This document shows, in pieces, positions 1 through 11,252 of a stretch of DNA of 64,000 bases (the stretch's first letter is position 1; the number at the start of each line of letters is the position of its first letter). The translations under genes were made by a program, and so were the position numbers. The notes under the pieces are model-generated. The model worked only from the letters and a program-made list of their open reading frames with translations, was not told the origin of the DNA and searched no databases. Source of the DNA: Xenorhabdus ehlersii (GTDB lineage: Bacteria > Pseudomonadota > Gammaproteobacteria > Enterobacterales > Enterobacteriaceae); assembly GCF_003610465.1 (NCBI RefSeq), contig NZ_RAQI01000005.1, positions 62,001 to 126,000 of the forward strand, read 5' to 3'.

Positions 1-59
1 ATTACTTGGCGTGTTGGCGGTGATGTCAGCTATTCAGGCGATACGGGCTTTGGTGTGAA

Positions 60-89
60 GACGTCACTGATAAGGCGAATAGTGACGTC
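60..89 (-). terminator. Hairpin downstream of hemL
   Basis: A perfect 9-bp inverted repeat (GACGTCACT / AGTGACGTC) with a 12-nt loop lies about 24 nt past the hemL stop codon on the minus strand. Position suits a terminator, but no clear run of T follows on either strand, so it could also be an operator. Nothing else is recognised in the first 110 bases. Confidence 0.35.
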
Positions 90-113
90 TGGGATTTGGG
101 AAAGCAAAATATT

Positions 114-1397
114 TTATTGCAGTTTTGCAAAACAACGTGCTGCCGCATCAACAGTACGTTGGATATCTTCCTCTGAATGGGCGATGGACATAAAACCCGC
201 TTCAAATGCAGAAGGAGCCAGATAGATGCCTTCATCCAGCATCAAGTGGAAGAACTGCTTGAAACGTTCTACATCGCACCTCATGACATCCTGATAACAG
301 GTAACGCTTTCCGCATTGGTAAAGAAGATACCGAACATGCCGCCAACGTGGTTCACAACCAAGGGGATACCGGTTGCTGATGCCGCATTTTTTAAACCAT
401 CCGCCAGTTTGTCAGTCAGTTCGCTCAAGCGCTGATGAACACCAACCTGGGCAACTTCTTTCAGGCAAGCAAGGCCAGCCGCCATCGCAATTGGGTTGCC
501 CGAAAGAGTTCCGGCCTGATAAACAGGGCCAGTTGGTGCCAGTTTTTCCATAATTTCCAGACGGCCACCAAAAGCACCTACAGGCATACCGCCACCGATG
601 ATTTTGCCAAGAGATGTCAAATCTGGTTTAACATCGTAATATTCTTGTGCACCACCTAGTGCGACACGAAAACCTGTCATCACTTCGTCAATAATGAGCA
701 GTGCACCAAATTCATCACACAATTTACGCAGACCCGGCAGGAATTCTGGTAACGGTGGAATGCAGTTCATATTACCTGCGACGGGTTCGACGATAATACA
801 GGCGATTTCTTCTGGATATTTTTCGAAGGCTTCACGGACAGAATTCAGGTCATTGTAAACACAAGTCAGGGTGTGTTTAGCGAAATCAGTGGGTACGCCT
901 GGAGAGTTTGGCTGACCGATAGTCAGGGCACCCGATCCGGCTTTTACCAGCAAGCAATCGGCATGGCCGTGGTAGCAACCTTCGAATTTAATGATTTTGT
1001 CACGGTGGGTATAACCACGAGCCAGACGAATGGCGCTCATGGTGGCTTCTGTACCTGAATTCACCATACGAACCATATCCATGGAAGGCACCAGTTCAGT
1101 GACCAGTTTTGCCATTTCCACTTCGGCGGCGGTTGGTGCGCCAAAACTCAAACCACGTTCCGCGGCCTCAATGACGGCGTTGCGGATAGCCGGGTGGTTA
1201 TGTCCAAGAACCATTGGCCCCCATGAACCGACATAATCGATATAGGCATTGCCATCAACATCATAAAGATAAGCACCATTAGCACGTTGAATAAAAACAG
1301 GTGTCCCACCAACACCGTTAAAAGCACGTACGGGTGAATTGACTCCACCAGGGATCACATGTTTTGCCTGAGAGTAAAGCGTTTCGGACTGGCTCAT
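114..1397 (-). CDS. hemL: Glutamate-1-semialdehyde 2,1-aminomutase
   Basis: PLP enzyme that converts glutamate-1-semialdehyde into 5-aminolevulinate, the second step of the C5 route to haem and, in this order, to sirohaem and corrinoids. The 427-residue protein has the class III aminotransferase layout, with '[10 protein letters not shown]' near residue 235 and the PLP lysine in '[10 protein letters not shown]' at Lys265, the same number as in E. coli. An upstream ATG at 1439 would add 14 residues, but the ATG at 1397 has AGGAG about 8 nt ahead and gives the family's normal N-terminus (MSQSETLYS). The chloride channel gene clcA, which separates hemL and erpA in E. coli, is absent here; the two genes are simply divergent. 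Confidence 0.97.
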   Translation of the reverse strand: MSQSETLYSQAKHVIPGGVNSPVRAFNGVGGTPVFIQRANGAYLYDVDGNAYIDYVGSWGPMVLGHNHPAIRNAVIEAAERGLSFGAPTAAEVEMAKLVTELVPSMDMVRMVNSGTEATMSAIRLARGYTHRDKIIKFEGCYHGHADCLLVKAGSGALTIGQPNSPGVPTDFAKHTLTCVYNDLNSVREAFEKYPEEIACIIVEPVAGNMNCIPPLPEFLPGLRKLCDEFGALLIIDEVMTGFRVALGGAQEYYDVKPDLTSLGKIIGGGMPVGAFGGRLEIMEKLAPTGPVYQAGTLSGNPIAMAAGLACLKEVAQVGVHQRLSELTDKLADGLKNAASATGIPLVVNHVGGMFGIFFTNAESVTCYQDVMRCDVERFKQFFHLMLDEGIYLAPSAFEAGFMSIAHSEEDIQRTVDAAARCFAKLQ

Positions 1398-1515
1398 TAA
1401 TAAAAGCTCCTGAAAAATAGCGGGATATGGGAATTCCATTCTAAATTACCCCGATAGGGAAGCCAAATCATCATATCCTCTCATCATTTGGATTATTGCA
1501 TTCACGTGACAAAAC

Positions 1516-1544
1516 TTGAACGAATCAGTCAGGTATTGGATAAT
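1516..1544 (+). promoter_or_regulatory. Predicted sigma70 promoter of erpA
   Basis: TTGAAC (1516-1521), a 17-bp spacer and GATAAT (1539-1544) give a plausible promoter with transcription starting near 1551, about 68 nt before the erpA ATG. I could not place an IscR site with confidence. Confidence 0.45.
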
Positions 1545-1618
1545 CTCGGCTAACTGATCAGAAAGCATAAAATAACTTTCCGAGAATTTTTACCGGAGAA
1601 CCGGACTGGAGTAAAAGT

Positions 1619-1963
1619 ATGAGCGATGATGCTGCATTGCCTTTGCAGTTTACTGATGCCGCAGCCAATAAAGTCAAAATACTGGTTGCTGATGAAGATA
1701 ACCCGAATTTGCGCCTGCGGGTTTACATTACCGGTGGTGGTTGTAGCGGCTTCCAGTATGGTTTCACTTTCGATGACCAAATTAACGAAGGTGATATGAC
1801 GATTCAGAAACAAGGGGTTGAATTGGTTGTTGACCCCATGAGCCTGCAATACCTGATAGGCGCTTGTGTGGATTATACAGAAGGGTTGGAAGGCTCCCGT
1901 TTTATTGTTGCCAATCCGAATGCAAAAACCACTTGTGGTTGTGGCTCTTCTTTCAGTGTCTAA
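1619..1963 (+). CDS. erpA: Iron-sulfur cluster insertion protein ErpA
   Basis: A-type carrier that passes Fe-S clusters to apoproteins such as the isoprenoid enzyme IspG. The 114-residue protein carries the three invariant cluster ligands at Cys42 ('GGGCSGF'), Cys106 and Cys108 ('TTCGCGS'), exactly the E. coli spacing and length. A GGAG sequence lies about 8 nt before the ATG. It is transcribed alone and divergently from hemL; a hairpin just past the stop separates it from the convergent btuF gene. Identification is secure from the motif and full-length match to the family. Confidence 0.97.
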   Translation: MSDDAALPLQFTDAAANKVKILVADEDNPNLRLRVYITGGGCSGFQYGFTFDDQINEGDMTIQKQGVELVVDPMSLQYLIGACVDYTEGLEGSRFIVANPNAKTTCGCGSSFSV

Positions 1964-1988
1964 TTGGAAAATTCACTATTGCAATAAA

Positions 1989-2014
1989 TGGCCTCTTATT
2001 TAGGAGGCTATTTT
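1989..2014. terminator. Shared erpA/btuF terminator
   Basis: GGCCTC pairs with GAGGCT around an 8-nt loop, flanked by A- and T-rich sequence on the two sides, between the convergent erpA and btuF stop codons. It overlaps the last bases of btuF and could serve both directions. Confidence 0.6.
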
Positions 2015-2858
2015 AATTGGGACGATTTAACTGCTTACAAAGTTGTTCTGCCGCTAAAATAACCCTCGGTCCCGCACGGCTAAACCAGTCATCGTTCAGA
2101 GCGATAATAGTGACATTCATTTGTGGTCGCCAAAAATCAGCCACCTGCTGTTTTTGCCCTTCCGTTCCGCCTATGATAATGACTTCCGGTTTGCGGGTAA
2201 GTACTTGCTCACGGTTAACCTGTGGCCACGGAACAGGGCTATCGGAGAAAATATTTTTACCGCCACATACGGAGACAATTTCGCTTTGGATAGTATGGCT
2301 GGAGGAAGTAAAAATGGGATGCATACCAAACTGCAAGAACACGGGCTTAGGGTTCAGGTTGGCGTATTTTTGTTTTAATTGATTGAACTTGTCGCGAATA
2401 TCTGTGGCTGATTTCTTAGCCATATCGGGATGTGGGCTATAAGCAGCCAGTCGTTCCAGCTCTGACGCAACATCTTCTACATTTTTCACATCCGAATAAA
2501 AAATGGGGATGCCGAAAGCAGCGAGTTGTTCCAGAGGACGTTGGGGATTACCGCCACGCCATGCCAAAATCAGATTAGGTTTCAGGGCGATGATCCGTTC
2601 AACATTGATGCCTTGCCAATCAGCAACTTGCTCTAACTTTTTAGCGGCTTCGGGATAATCGGAATAAGCGCTAACAGCGATAAGTCGGTCGCCCAGTCCC
2701 GCAGCATATGCCAGCTCTGTCGTTGATGGGGCAAGGCTAATAACACGGGACGCTGCTGCATAAAGTGGAGCACTGAAACCAGACCAAAAGCTGTACAAAA
2801 GGAATAAGAATGCCAGCCAAATGGATCGATGGGGAATTATTTTCAACAATGATTTCAT
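2013..2858 (-). CDS. btuF: Vitamin B12 ABC transporter substrate-binding protein BtuF
   Basis: Periplasmic cobalamin-binding protein that hands B12 to the BtuCD importer. The 281-residue precursor begins with a basic stretch and a long hydrophobic core, with probable signal-peptide cleavage near residue 35. The mature part starts '[17 protein letters not shown]', the typical start of the TroA/BtuF-type helical-backbone binding fold (COG0614). It is 27 nt downstream of mtnN on the same strand, the arrangement seen in E. coli (mtn-btuF), so the two are probably co-transcribed. The btuCD genes are not in this window. Confidence 0.93.
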   Translation of the reverse strand: MKSLLKIIPHRSIWLAFLFLLYSFWSGFSAPLYAAASRVISLAPSTTELAYAAGLGDRLIAVSAYSDYPEAAKKLEQVADWQGINVERIIALKPNLILAWRGGNPQRPLEQLAAFGIPIFYSDVKNVEDVASELERLAAYSPHPDMAKKSATDIRDKFNQLKQKYANLNPKPVFLQFGMHPIFTSSSHTIQSEIVSVCGGKNIFSDSPVPWPQVNREQVLTRKPEVIIIGGTEGQKQQVADFWRPQMNVTIIALNDDWFSRAGPRVILAAEQLCKQLNRPN

Positions 2859-2885
2859 TATCGATGCTCCACTGTAAATGACGAC

Positions 2886-3584
2886 TTACTGTTTGCTGAG
2901 TTCGGTCAGCATGGCATTGACCATCCGCGTCGATTCACGCGCTGCGACAACTAAAAATTCATCAAAACTGATATGGGACTCTTGATCGGCAACATCAGAA
3001 ATAGCACGAACGACAACAAAGGGGAGGTTATATTGATGGCAAACATGACCAATGGCCGCAGCTTCCATTTCAACCGCAGCAACTTTCGGGAAGGTAGCCC
3101 GAATGCGTGTCAATGGCTCAGAACCATTGATAAAGGCATCGCCGCTGCAAACCAGGCCACGAACGGCGTTCAGGTTGAGGGATTGGATACATTTTTCTGC
3201 CAGGGCGATCAATTTAGCGTCAGCAATAAATGCGGCTGGACATTGCGCCATTTGTCCCGGCTCATAGCCGAAAGCGGTAAGATCGGCGTCATGGTAGCGA
3301 ACTTCTTCGGAAACCACGATATCCCCCACTTTCAGGTTAGGATCAAGGCCACCGGCTGAACCCGTGTTAATCACGATATCTGGCTGGCAATGCTCAATCA
3401 ACAAGGTGGTTCCAAGTGCGGAGGAAACTTTACCAATACCAGATTTCAACAAGGCGATATCAACGCCATTCAGTTTGCCGGTATAAATTTCGCATCCACC
3501 TCGTGACAATGTTTGCAGACCTTCAATCTGGTCACGCAATAAAGTCACCTCTTGTTCCATTGCACCTATTACGCCTATTTTCAT
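2886..3584 (-). CDS. mtnN: 5'-methylthioadenosine/S-adenosylhomocysteine nucleosidase
   Basis: Cleaves adenine from methylthioadenosine and S-adenosylhomocysteine, removing inhibitory by-products of SAM-dependent reactions and feeding methionine salvage and autoinducer-2 synthesis. The 232-residue protein keeps the catalytic acids of the E. coli enzyme at the same positions: Glu12 ('[10 protein letters not shown]'), Glu174 ('[11 protein letters not shown]') and Asp197 ('RAISDVAD'). It is the first gene of a probable mtnN-btuF operon and diverges from dgt. It links functionally with metK and the spermidine-related genes elsewhere in the window. Confidence 0.97.
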   Translation of the reverse strand: MKIGVIGAMEQEVTLLRDQIEGLQTLSRGGCEIYTGKLNGVDIALLKSGIGKVSSALGTTLLIEHCQPDIVINTGSAGGLDPNLKVGDIVVSEEVRYHDADLTAFGYEPGQMAQCPAAFIADAKLIALAEKCIQSLNLNAVRGLVCSGDAFINGSEPLTRIRATFPKVAAVEMEAAAIGHVCHQYNLPFVVVRAISDVADQESHISFDEFLVVAARESTRMVNAMLTELSKQ

Positions 3585-3720
3585 TGTGTCATACTCGTTT
3601 GTTATTAATGGATTGATGCCTATATTAACAGGCTGATTTAACCGGCAAGTGTATCATTGAATAGTTATTTACCGCAGATTCCAATTCTAAATAATCGTTT
3701 CATTTAGCATGGGGGAATTA

Positions 3721-5256
3721 ATGTCTAAGATTGATTTCAAGCAGAAGTTGAATTACCAACGTAAGTTCAGTAAATCTTCCATTCATCCCGATGATGAAGA
3801 GCAAATAATTCGCCAATTTGAAAGCGATCGTGGGAGGATCATCAACTCTGCCGCTATTCGGCGGTTGCAACAAAAAACACAGGTATTTCCACTGGAACGT
3901 AATGCGGCAGTACGCAGTCGGCTGACGCATTCGCTCGAAGTGCAGCAAATAGGGCGCTATATATCAAAAACAATTATTGCGGAGCTGGCAAAGCAGAACT
4001 TATTGGAAAAATATGGGCTGAATGATCGCCTACTTGCCTTTGAAAGCCTGATTGAGATGGCTTGCCTGATGCACGATATTGGTAATCCTCCATTTGGCCA
4101 TTTTGGCGAGGCAGCGATTAAAGATTGGTTCTCTCGCCGATTAGATCCTGACTATTCGCTCCATATGCTGAAAACGGAGAATAGGCAGGATGCCTGTAAG
4201 GTCGCGGCATTGCGCCTGACAGGAGAAGAAAAGAAAGATCTATTCCGTCGACAATTGCGCCGAGATTTATGTCAGTTTGAAGGTAATGCCCAGGCTATCC
4301 GTCTGGCACATAATCTGCTGCGCTTGAATCTCACTTATGCCCAGATTGGCTGCATATTGAAATATACCTGTCCGGCCTATCGTCTGGAAGAGACGCCTGT
4401 TGAATTCAGTTACCTGATGAAGAAAATAGGTTACTACTGGTCAGAAGAGAGCTTTATCTGTGAATTGAGAAAAGAACTGCAAATGGGGGAATTCTGTCGC
4501 TTCCCACTGACATATATTATGGAAGCCGCAGATGATATTTCATATTGCATCGCAGATTTGGATGATGCGGTTGAAAAAGACATTTTTAACGTCGAACAAC
4601 TGGTGGAATATCTGAAAAAAGAGTGGGAAGAAAACGGAGGATACGGGAAAGGTGATTTGTTCGAATCTACGGTGATACAAGCTTACAAGAAAACCACCAA
4701 TAACGAAGCACGTCGTAATATCCACGAACAATTTTTCATGTATTTACGGGTGTTTATCACCGGGAAATTGGTACCTTATACTGCCAAATTATTTATTGAA
4801 CATCTGCCTGAAATCTATGCAGGTACATTTAATCACGCCCTGTTGGAAGGACATGGGGAAGAACACCGTTTATTGAAAACCTTGAAAAATGTCACCCGTA
4901 AACGGGTTTTCAATCATCCTGAAGTGGAAGAATTGGAGTTACAGGGATACCGAATTATTACCGGATTGCTGGATGTATATAGCCCTTTGCTGGCATTACC
5001 TCGTCAGGATTTTATGGAACTGAACCAGAATAATTTTCACAAACAATACTTTATTGAAACGCGCTTGCTGCACAAGCTTTCGACCAAACATCGTTTAGCT
5101 TATGGTGAGGCCGTGGAAGGAATTGTTGCCACTGATGAGACTGAAAAAGATGTGATCGAGTTTTATTATCGGGCACGTCTTATTCAGGACTATATCAGTG
5201 GCATGACGGATAATTATGCTTATGAAGAATATCGTAAGTTTATGGTCACGAAGTAA
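3721..5256 (+). CDS. dgt: Deoxyguanosinetriphosphate triphosphohydrolase
   Basis: HD-superfamily enzyme that hydrolyses dGTP to deoxyguanosine and triphosphate, influencing dNTP pools. The 511-residue protein resembles E. coli Dgt throughout. It shows the metal-binding HD signature with His70 ('RLTHSLEV') and His118-Asp119 ('[14 protein letters not shown]'). An ATG at 3709 would add four residues but has no ribosome site; the ATG at 3721 follows GGGGGA and matches the family start. The end overlaps the convergent barA stop by 11 bases. In E. coli dgt is followed by degP, which is missing here. Confidence 0.96.
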   Translation: MSKIDFKQKLNYQRKFSKSSIHPDDEEQIIRQFESDRGRIINSAAIRRLQQKTQVFPLERNAAVRSRLTHSLEVQQIGRYISKTIIAELAKQNLLEKYGLNDRLLAFESLIEMACLMHDIGNPPFGHFGEAAIKDWFSRRLDPDYSLHMLKTENRQDACKVAALRLTGEEKKDLFRRQLRRDLCQFEGNAQAIRLAHNLLRLNLTYAQIGCILKYTCPAYRLEETPVEFSYLMKKIGYYWSEESFICELRKELQMGEFCRFPLTYIMEAADDISYCIADLDDAVEKDIFNVEQLVEYLKKEWEENGGYGKGDLFESTVIQAYKKTTNNEARRNIHEQFFMYLRVFITGKLVPYTAKLFIEHLPEIYAGTFNHALLEGHGEEHRLLKTLKNVTRKRVFNHPEVEELELQGYRIITGLLDVYSPLLALPRQDFMELNQNNFHKQYFIETRLLHKLSTKHRLAYGEAVEGIVATDETEKDVIEFYYRARLIQDYISGMTDNYAYEEYRKFMVTK

Positions 5257-7597
5257 CGGGTTCGAGTGGCATGGTAGCCTCAAGTATGTCAGGAGTGGCT
5301 GCCATTACATGATTGATCTCGTCCATGAATTCCAGCAATTCAGGTTCCAGATCAGCCAAGGCAACCCCTTGGTGCAGTTGTTTTTCAACCAATTCGCAAA
5401 TTGCCTTCAGTTTAGGAACGCCGTTATAGCAGCAACTGCCGTGTAATTGGTGGACATGATGCTGAAAGTGTTTGCGGATCGCTTCACCATCGGCGGTTAA
5501 AACCTGTTTAATCATTCCCTTCATGTCGGGCAATGATTTCACCAGCATTTCTAGCATCTCCCGCGCCAATGCTTCTTTGCCGGCGGTCTTCTGCAACGCC
5601 ATCTCCCAGTCAATGGCTTGTGGTTTTTTCTGCCGGCAGTATTGGTTCAGCAATGTTTTCAGGCAGTTTTCATCCAAAGGCTTGGAAAGACAGTCAATGA
5701 ACGGTGCATTCTTCGCTTCGTGGCAGGCAAAGGCCGTAACAGCCACAATCGGTGTCTCCTTATGTTGGGGGAATTGTTGGATTTGCTCAGACGTTTGGAT
5801 ACCATCCATATCCGCCATCTGAATATCCATCAAAATCAGATCCAGCGCATGTTGTTTCGCTATTTCCAGCGCCTCTATACCATTACTGCACAGAAAGGTA
5901 TTTTCAACGAGTTCATGCAGCAGTGTACCGATCAATTTCAGGTTAGCGGGATTATCGTCCACTGCCATAACGGTCATGGGTAAACGCGATGATGCCGAAC
6001 AGACTGGCAGATGTTCTGGCAATGATCCGAATGAATATTCTTCTTTTTCCAGCCAGATATCAAAGTAAAATATCGTTCCTTTAGCGACTTCACTGGTAAA
6101 GTCAATGTCTCCTTTCATCTCACTGACCAACCGCTTAGTGATACTCAATCCCAGCCCGGTTCCCCCGTAATGGCGGGTAATGCTGGCATCTGCTTGATTG
6201 AAGGCCTGGAACAGAATCGGACGGTATTCGGGTTTGATACCGATACCCGTATCAGTCACGGTAAAATCGATCTGTACAAGATGGTGTTGCTGCTGGCGTA
6301 ATTTGATATCCAGCGTCACACTGCCTTTATCTGTGAATTTAATGGCATTGCCAATCAGGTTAGTCAGTATTTGCTGCAAGCGAATGGGATCGCCAATCAT
6401 CAGATTGGGTAACTTATCATCAATATGGTGGTGCAGGGGAAGATTTTTCGCATTGGCAGCAGGCGTTAGCAGTTCAATAACTTCATTAACGGTATCCCTT
6501 AGCAGAAAAGGCACTTGATCCAATACCAGTTTATTGGATTCCAGTCGTGAGAAGTCCAGAATATCATTGATGATTTTCAGTAGGTTATTGGCTGATCTGT
6601 CAATGACATACAGATACTCCATCTGTTGTGGCGTAATGGGGGTTTTTAACATTTGACGGGTAAAGCCAATGACCCCATTAAGCGGTGTGCGTAATTCGTG
6701 GGACATATTCGCCAGAAATTCCGTTTTGATCCTGACCGCCTCTTGGGCACGTTTTTTGGCGATAGTCAGTTCAACATTCTGAATTTCTAGCTGCTCCATC
6801 GTAATTTGCAGGTCGGAAGTGGCTTGATCAATATGAAGCTGCATCTCATCTTTGTATTTCGAGAGTGATTCTGCCACGGTGTTGATACCATTCTGGAGCG
6901 CGGATAATTCCCCTGGCATGGCACCTGTCACGCGGCTGTTTAGTTGTCCCTGACGGATACGATCAACGGCTTTAACCATGCAGTTCAGGGGTTGGGTGAC
7001 TTTGCGCACCAGCACATGAGCAAACAGTGCTGTTCCTCCAAGGCACAAAATCAGCAGAATGATGGAGGTGGCAATCTCCTTGTATTGCTGGAGCTGGGCA
7101 GCGCGTAAGTCCAAATCAATGGCGATATAGCCAATCGGCGGCGTATCCCTGGTGGACGTGTTCCAGGGATTAGAAGAAGCGTTTTCTGAGATAATTGGCA
7201 TCTTCAGGATGATACTGTTGCCGTATTCCATTTTGGACAAGGTTGTAGGCATGGCTTCGTTGGAAGTGAGCCTCAAGCGATTGACATCATACTTGTCATT
7301 CGAAATATCGAATAACTTGTTATGCTTATCAAAGATCGCAATTGCCCTGATAATTTCAGAGTTTCGGCGATGCAGGCTGTTTATCAATGAGTCAACTTGC
7401 TGGCAATTGTCCAGATTAATGCCAACCTCGCTGGCGATGGATAAGGGTTCAATAATGCTGATCCCACTGCGGACTATCAGGCTCTTCAACTCGTAATAGC
7501 GGTATGAGATAAATGATATACTCACAAGCGTTCCGACCAGTAAAACAGGAACCAATATCAGGCTCATCATACGGGTGCGTAGGCTATATTTGGTCAT
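5246..7597 (-). CDS. barA: Hybrid sensor histidine kinase BarA (short form)
   Basis: Membrane sensor of the BarA-UvrY(SirA) system that drives CsrB/CsrC small RNAs and carbon-flux, motility and virulence control. Order of parts: two membrane segments near residues 11-31 and 177-196 around a periplasmic region, HAMP (about 195-250), coiled coil (250-290), HisKA with His300 ('[11 protein letters not shown]'), ATPase with 'GGTGLGLSI' near 478, receiver with Asp591 ('[13 protein letters not shown]') and C-terminal HPt with His716 ('HQLHGSC'). At 783 residues it is about 135 shorter than E. coli BarA. The receiver follows the ATPase domain almost directly, so the segment normally lying between them appears to be missing. 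It diverges from rlmD, as in E. coli. Confidence 0.93.
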   Translation of the reverse strand: MTKYSLRTRMMSLILVPVLLVGTLVSISFISYRYYELKSLIVRSGISIIEPLSIASEVGINLDNCQQVDSLINSLHRRNSEIIRAIAIFDKHNKLFDISNDKYDVNRLRLTSNEAMPTTLSKMEYGNSIILKMPIISENASSNPWNTSTRDTPPIGYIAIDLDLRAAQLQQYKEIATSIILLILCLGGTALFAHVLVRKVTQPLNCMVKAVDRIRQGQLNSRVTGAMPGELSALQNGINTVAESLSKYKDEMQLHIDQATSDLQITMEQLEIQNVELTIAKKRAQEAVRIKTEFLANMSHELRTPLNGVIGFTRQMLKTPITPQQMEYLYVIDRSANNLLKIINDILDFSRLESNKLVLDQVPFLLRDTVNEVIELLTPAANAKNLPLHHHIDDKLPNLMIGDPIRLQQILTNLIGNAIKFTDKGSVTLDIKLRQQQHHLVQIDFTVTDTGIGIKPEYRPILFQAFNQADASITRHYGGTGLGLSITKRLVSEMKGDIDFTSEVAKGTIFYFDIWLEKEEYSFGSLPEHLPVCSASSRLPMTVMAVDDNPANLKLIGTLLHELVENTFLCSNGIEALEIAKQHALDLILMDIQMADMDGIQTSEQIQQFPQHKETPIVAVTAFACHEAKNAPFIDCLSKPLDENCLKTLLNQYCRQKKPQAIDWEMALQKTAGKEALAREMLEMLVKSLPDMKGMIKQVLTADGEAIRKHFQHHVHQLHGSCCYNGVPKLKAICELVEKQLHQGVALADLEPELLEFMDEINHVMAATPDILEATMPLEPVTS

Positions 7598-7650
7598 AGG
7601 CGTCCATTGTGGGAAAATCAGAACTCAATTTTTCAAAGTCAGTCAGAATC

Positions 7651-8988
7651 ATGGTGCAATTTTACTCCCCAAATCGTCGCTCCGTAAACCGAGGCATTAT
7701 TTCCGTTACCGCAGATAACCTTGATGCACAAGGGCAAGGCATTGCTCGTCATCAGGGAAAAACTATCTTTATTGCAGGATTATTGCCGGGTGAACAGGCA
7801 CAAATCCAACTGACAGAAGAAAAACGCCAATTTGCTAAAGCTAAGGTCGTGAAAAGGCTATCAGATAGCCCGCATCGCGTAGCACCTCACTGTCCACATT
7901 TTAAAGTGTGTGGCGGGTGCCAACAGCAGCACGTTGCCACTGAGCTGCAAGTTAAAACTAAGGCCAGTGTACTGGAACACCTGATCCAGCGGGAAACAGG
8001 AATTAACATCAGTGCACATCCCGTCATTCGCAGCCCAGAATATGGCTATCGGCGCAGGGCCAGGCTTGGTCTGCAATATCACGGCAAACAACGCACATTA
8101 TTGATGGGGTTTCGCCAGAGTCAGACCAACGATTTGGTGAGTATTAAACATTGTCCTGTTATGCGCCCTGAATTGGAACAATTATTGCAGCCGTTGTACC
8201 AGTGCCTGAATAGCCTGTATGCAGTAAAACGATTAGGGCACGTGGAATTGGTATTGGCTGATAGTGGACCATTAGTCGTGTTGCGCCATCTTGATCCACT
8301 TAAGCAGGAAGATAAGGAAATACTGCGCATTTTTTCGGTGCGGTACAATGTCTCAATTTATCTGCTTGGTGAAGAAAAATCCCTTGAACCGTTGATGGAA
8401 GGGCAAATAGCACCGTGGTATCAGGTGAATGGGTTGAAATTGGTGTTCAGCCCCCAAGATTTTATTCAGGTGAATGATGTCGTTAACCAACAAATGGTCG
8501 CACAGGCGTTGGCGTGGTTGGATTTGCAACCAACAGACAGAGTTTTGGATCTGTTTTGTGGCATGGGAAACTTTACCTTGCCGATCGCCACGAAAGTACA
8601 GGCAACCGTGGGTGTGGAAGGGGTTGCTGAGCTGGTGGCGAGCGGGCAATATAACGCCCGGCTCAATAAACTTAATAACGTCGATTTTTTTCATGAAAAT
8701 CTGGAATCGGATATTCACCAGCAGCCTTGGGCAGCACAAGGGTTCAATAAGGTGCTGCTGGACCCGGCCCGCGCTGGTGCAGCGGGTGTTATGGCACATA
8801 TTGTAAAATTGGCCCCCGAAAAAGTAGTTTACGTTTCCTGTAACCCCACAACACTTGCGCGGGACAGCAAGGTCTTGTTGGCGGCGGGTTATCATCTTGT
8901 CAGTGTGCGGATGCTGGATATGTTTCCACACACAGGCCATCTAGAATCTATGGCGCTGTTTAGCAGTGAGCCAATGGATATCGAGTAG
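7651..8988 (+). CDS. rlmD: 23S rRNA (uracil-1939-C5)-methyltransferase RlmD
   Basis: SAM- and Fe-S-dependent methyltransferase that makes m5U1939 in 23S rRNA (formerly RumA). The protein has an N-terminal TRAM domain, Fe-S ligands Cys81, Cys87 and Cys90 ('[10 protein letters not shown]') plus a later cysteine in 'KHCPVM', the SAM loop '[13 protein letters not shown]' and the catalytic cysteine in '[13 protein letters not shown]'. A GTG at 7609 extends the frame by 14 residues. The ATG at 7651 gives the family N-terminus '[10 protein letters not shown]' and a normal length of 445 residues, although its ribosome site is weak. It lies 9 nt ahead of relA and is probably co-transcribed with it. 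Confidence 0.95.
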   Translation: MVQFYSPNRRSVNRGIISVTADNLDAQGQGIARHQGKTIFIAGLLPGEQAQIQLTEEKRQFAKAKVVKRLSDSPHRVAPHCPHFKVCGGCQQQHVATELQVKTKASVLEHLIQRETGINISAHPVIRSPEYGYRRRARLGLQYHGKQRTLLMGFRQSQTNDLVSIKHCPVMRPELEQLLQPLYQCLNSLYAVKRLGHVELVLADSGPLVVLRHLDPLKQEDKEILRIFSVRYNVSIYLLGEEKSLEPLMEGQIAPWYQVNGLKLVFSPQDFIQVNDVVNQQMVAQALAWLDLQPTDRVLDLFCGMGNFTLPIATKVQATVGVEGVAELVASGQYNARLNKLNNVDFFHENLESDIHQQPWAAQGFNKVLLDPARAGAAGVMAHIVKLAPEKVVYVSCNPTTLARDSKVLLAAGYHLVSVRMLDMFPHTGHLESMALFSSEPMDIE

Positions 8989-8997
8989 GGAGAAATT

Positions 8998-11235
8998 ATG
9001 GTTGCGGTAAGAAGTGCGCATCTCACGCCGGCAGGTGAATTTGCGGTCGATAAGTGGATCGCGAGTTTAAACATTACTAACCCACAATCCAGTGAAAAGT
9101 TGATTGAAACCTGGCGATATTGTCACGAAAAAGTCCAGGGTCACCCCAATGCGGAACTGTTGCTATGGCGCGGTGTGGAAATGGTGGAGATCCTGTCCAC
9201 ATTGAGCATGGATAATGACAGTATGCGTGCTGCGCTACTTTTTCCCATCCTTAATGCCAAGCTACTCGATAGCGAAACAGTGACCGAAACATTTGGTAAA
9301 GCCATCACAAATCTGGTGCATGGTGTATTGGAAATGGATGCCATTCGCCAACTGAAAGCCACGCATACCGATGCGATTTGTTCGGTACAGGTCGACAATG
9401 TTCGCCGGATGCTACTGGCGATGGTGGAAGATTTTCGTTGTGTAATTATTAAGCTGGCAGAACGCATTGCCCATTTGCGGGAAGTGAGAGATGCCAGTGA
9501 AGATGAGCGGGTGCTGGCTGCCAAAGAGTGTTCCAATATCTATGCTCCTCTTGCCAATCGGTTGGGAATTGGGCAGCTAAAATGGGAGCTGGAAGATTTC
9601 TGTTTCCGTTACTTACATCCCGATGAATATAAGAAAATTGCCAAGTTATTGCATGAGCGCCGAATTGATCGTGAGCAGTATATCGAGAAATTTGTGACAA
9701 CTTTGCGTAAATATATGCTGAAAGAAGGGGTTCGTGCTGAAATATACGGGCGTCCGAAGCATATTTACAGCATTTGGCGCAAAATGCAGAAAAAATCTCT
9801 CTCCTTTGATGAATTGTTTGACGTGCGCGCCGTGCGGATTGTTGTCGAGCGTTTGCAGGATTGCTACGCAGCGCTGGGGATAGTGCATACTCACTATCGT
9901 CATTTGCCGGATGAATTTGACGATTACGTTGCCAATCCGAAACCGAATGGTTATCAGTCTATTCATACAGTCGTTTTGGGGCCAAATGGCAAAACGCTTG
10001 AGATTCAAATCCGCACTCGCCAGATGCATGATGATGCGGAACTTGGCGTAGCGGCGCATTGGAAGTACAAAGAAGGCGCTGCGCTTGGTGGTGGTAAATC
10101 CGGCAGTTATGAAAGCCGTATAGCATGGCTGCGGAAATTGATCGCATGGCAGGAGGAAATGGCGGATACCGGCGAAATGCTGGATGAAGTGCGCAGTCAG
10201 GTATTTGATGATCGCGTTTATGTCTTTACGCCAAAAGGGGATGTCATTGATTTGCCAATTGGCTCTACGCCGTTGGATTTTGCCTATCATATTCACAGTG
10301 ATGTCGGTCATCGCTGTATTGGGGCAAAAATTGGCGGACGCATCGTACCATTCAGCTATCAGTTTCAGATGGGCGATCAGATTGAAATCATTACCCAGAA
10401 ACAACCTAATCCAAGCCGTGACTGGTTGAACCCGAACCTTGGCTATGTGACAACCAGCCGTGGACGCGCAAAAATCCACAATTGGTTCCGTAAGCAAGAT
10501 CGTGACAAAAACATCATTGCCGGCCGCCAGATGCTGGACAATGAGTTGGCACATTTGGGGCTCACGGTCAAGGAAGCAGAAAAAGAGCTGATTGCCCGTT
10601 ATAACGTCCACACATTGGAAGAAGTGTTGGCGGGCATTGGCGTCGGTGATATCCGTATCCACCAGTTAGTGAATTTCCTGCAAAACAAATTCAATAAAAT
10701 TACGGCAGAAGAAGAAGATCGCGAGGCACTTCGCAACCTGGAGAACAAAACCTATACACCACGTAATACCAGCAAAGATAATGGACGTATTGTCGTGGAA
10801 GGGGTAGGTAACTTAATGCACCACATTGCCCGTTGCTGCCAGCCTATCCCTGGTGATGAGATTATTGGATTTATCACACGCGGGCGAGGGATCTCCATCC
10901 ACCGTGCTGATTGTGATCAGTTGGCGGAACTCGAAGCCAGTTCACCGGAACGGATAGTCGATGCAGTGTGGGGAGAGAGTTATTCGAGCGGCTATTCACT
11001 TGTGGTACGCGTTCTTGCCAACGACCGTAGTGGATTATTGCGTGATATCACAACCATTCTCGCCAATGAGAAGATCAATGTGTTGGGTGTCAGTAGCCGT
11101 AGTGATGTTAAGCAACAACTTGCCACCATTGATATGAACATTGAGATTTATAACTTGCAAGTGCTTGGGCGGGTATTGGCAAAGCTCAATCAATTGTCTG
11201 ATGTGATTGAAGCCAGACGTTTGCACGGTAATTGA
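8998..11235 (+). CDS. relA: GTP pyrophosphokinase RelA
   Basis: Ribosome-associated (p)ppGpp synthetase I of the stringent response, which binds stalled ribosomes carrying uncharged tRNA. Layout over 745 residues: inactive N-terminal hydrolase domain in which the HD pair is replaced ('FPILNAK'), as in other RelA proteins; synthetase domain with 'RPKHIYSIWRKMQKK' and 'NPKPNGYQSIHT'; TGS domain ('DRVYVFTPKGDVIDLP'); zinc-finger/conserved-cysteine region ('ARCCQPIPGDEIIG'); and C-terminal ACT domain. GGGAGA lies just before the ATG. Unlike E. coli, no mazEF toxin-antitoxin pair separates relA from mazG. Confidence 0.97.
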   Translation: MVAVRSAHLTPAGEFAVDKWIASLNITNPQSSEKLIETWRYCHEKVQGHPNAELLLWRGVEMVEILSTLSMDNDSMRAALLFPILNAKLLDSETVTETFGKAITNLVHGVLEMDAIRQLKATHTDAICSVQVDNVRRMLLAMVEDFRCVIIKLAERIAHLREVRDASEDERVLAAKECSNIYAPLANRLGIGQLKWELEDFCFRYLHPDEYKKIAKLLHERRIDREQYIEKFVTTLRKYMLKEGVRAEIYGRPKHIYSIWRKMQKKSLSFDELFDVRAVRIVVERLQDCYAALGIVHTHYRHLPDEFDDYVANPKPNGYQSIHTVVLGPNGKTLEIQIRTRQMHDDAELGVAAHWKYKEGAALGGGKSGSYESRIAWLRKLIAWQEEMADTGEMLDEVRSQVFDDRVYVFTPKGDVIDLPIGSTPLDFAYHIHSDVGHRCIGAKIGGRIVPFSYQFQMGDQIEIITQKQPNPSRDWLNPNLGYVTTSRGRAKIHNWFRKQDRDKNIIAGRQMLDNELAHLGLTVKEAEKELIARYNVHTLEEVLAGIGVGDIRIHQLVNFLQNKFNKITAEEEDREALRNLENKTYTPRNTSKDNGRIVVEGVGNLMHHIARCCQPIPGDEIIGFITRGRGISIHRADCDQLAELEASSPERIVDAVWGESYSSGYSLVVRVLANDRSGLLRDITTILANEKINVLGVSSRSDVKQQLATIDMNIEIYNLQVLGRVLAKLNQLSDVIEARRLHGN

Positions 11236-11252
11236 TTAAGACATGGATTAAG

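Noticed and set aside
1..58. Short open frame ending in TGA at position 58 on the plus strand
   Set aside because: It could be the 3' end of a gene cut by the window edge, but 18 codons show no recognisable family, and other frames are equally open.
5246..5256. Overlap of the dgt and barA stop regions
   Set aside because: An 11-base convergent overlap is ordinary and both proteins end normally; no frameshift is implied.
9646..10662. Long 338-codon frame on the minus strand inside relA
   Set aside because: It is a shadow of relA with a composition typical of antisense reading and no recognisable domain.
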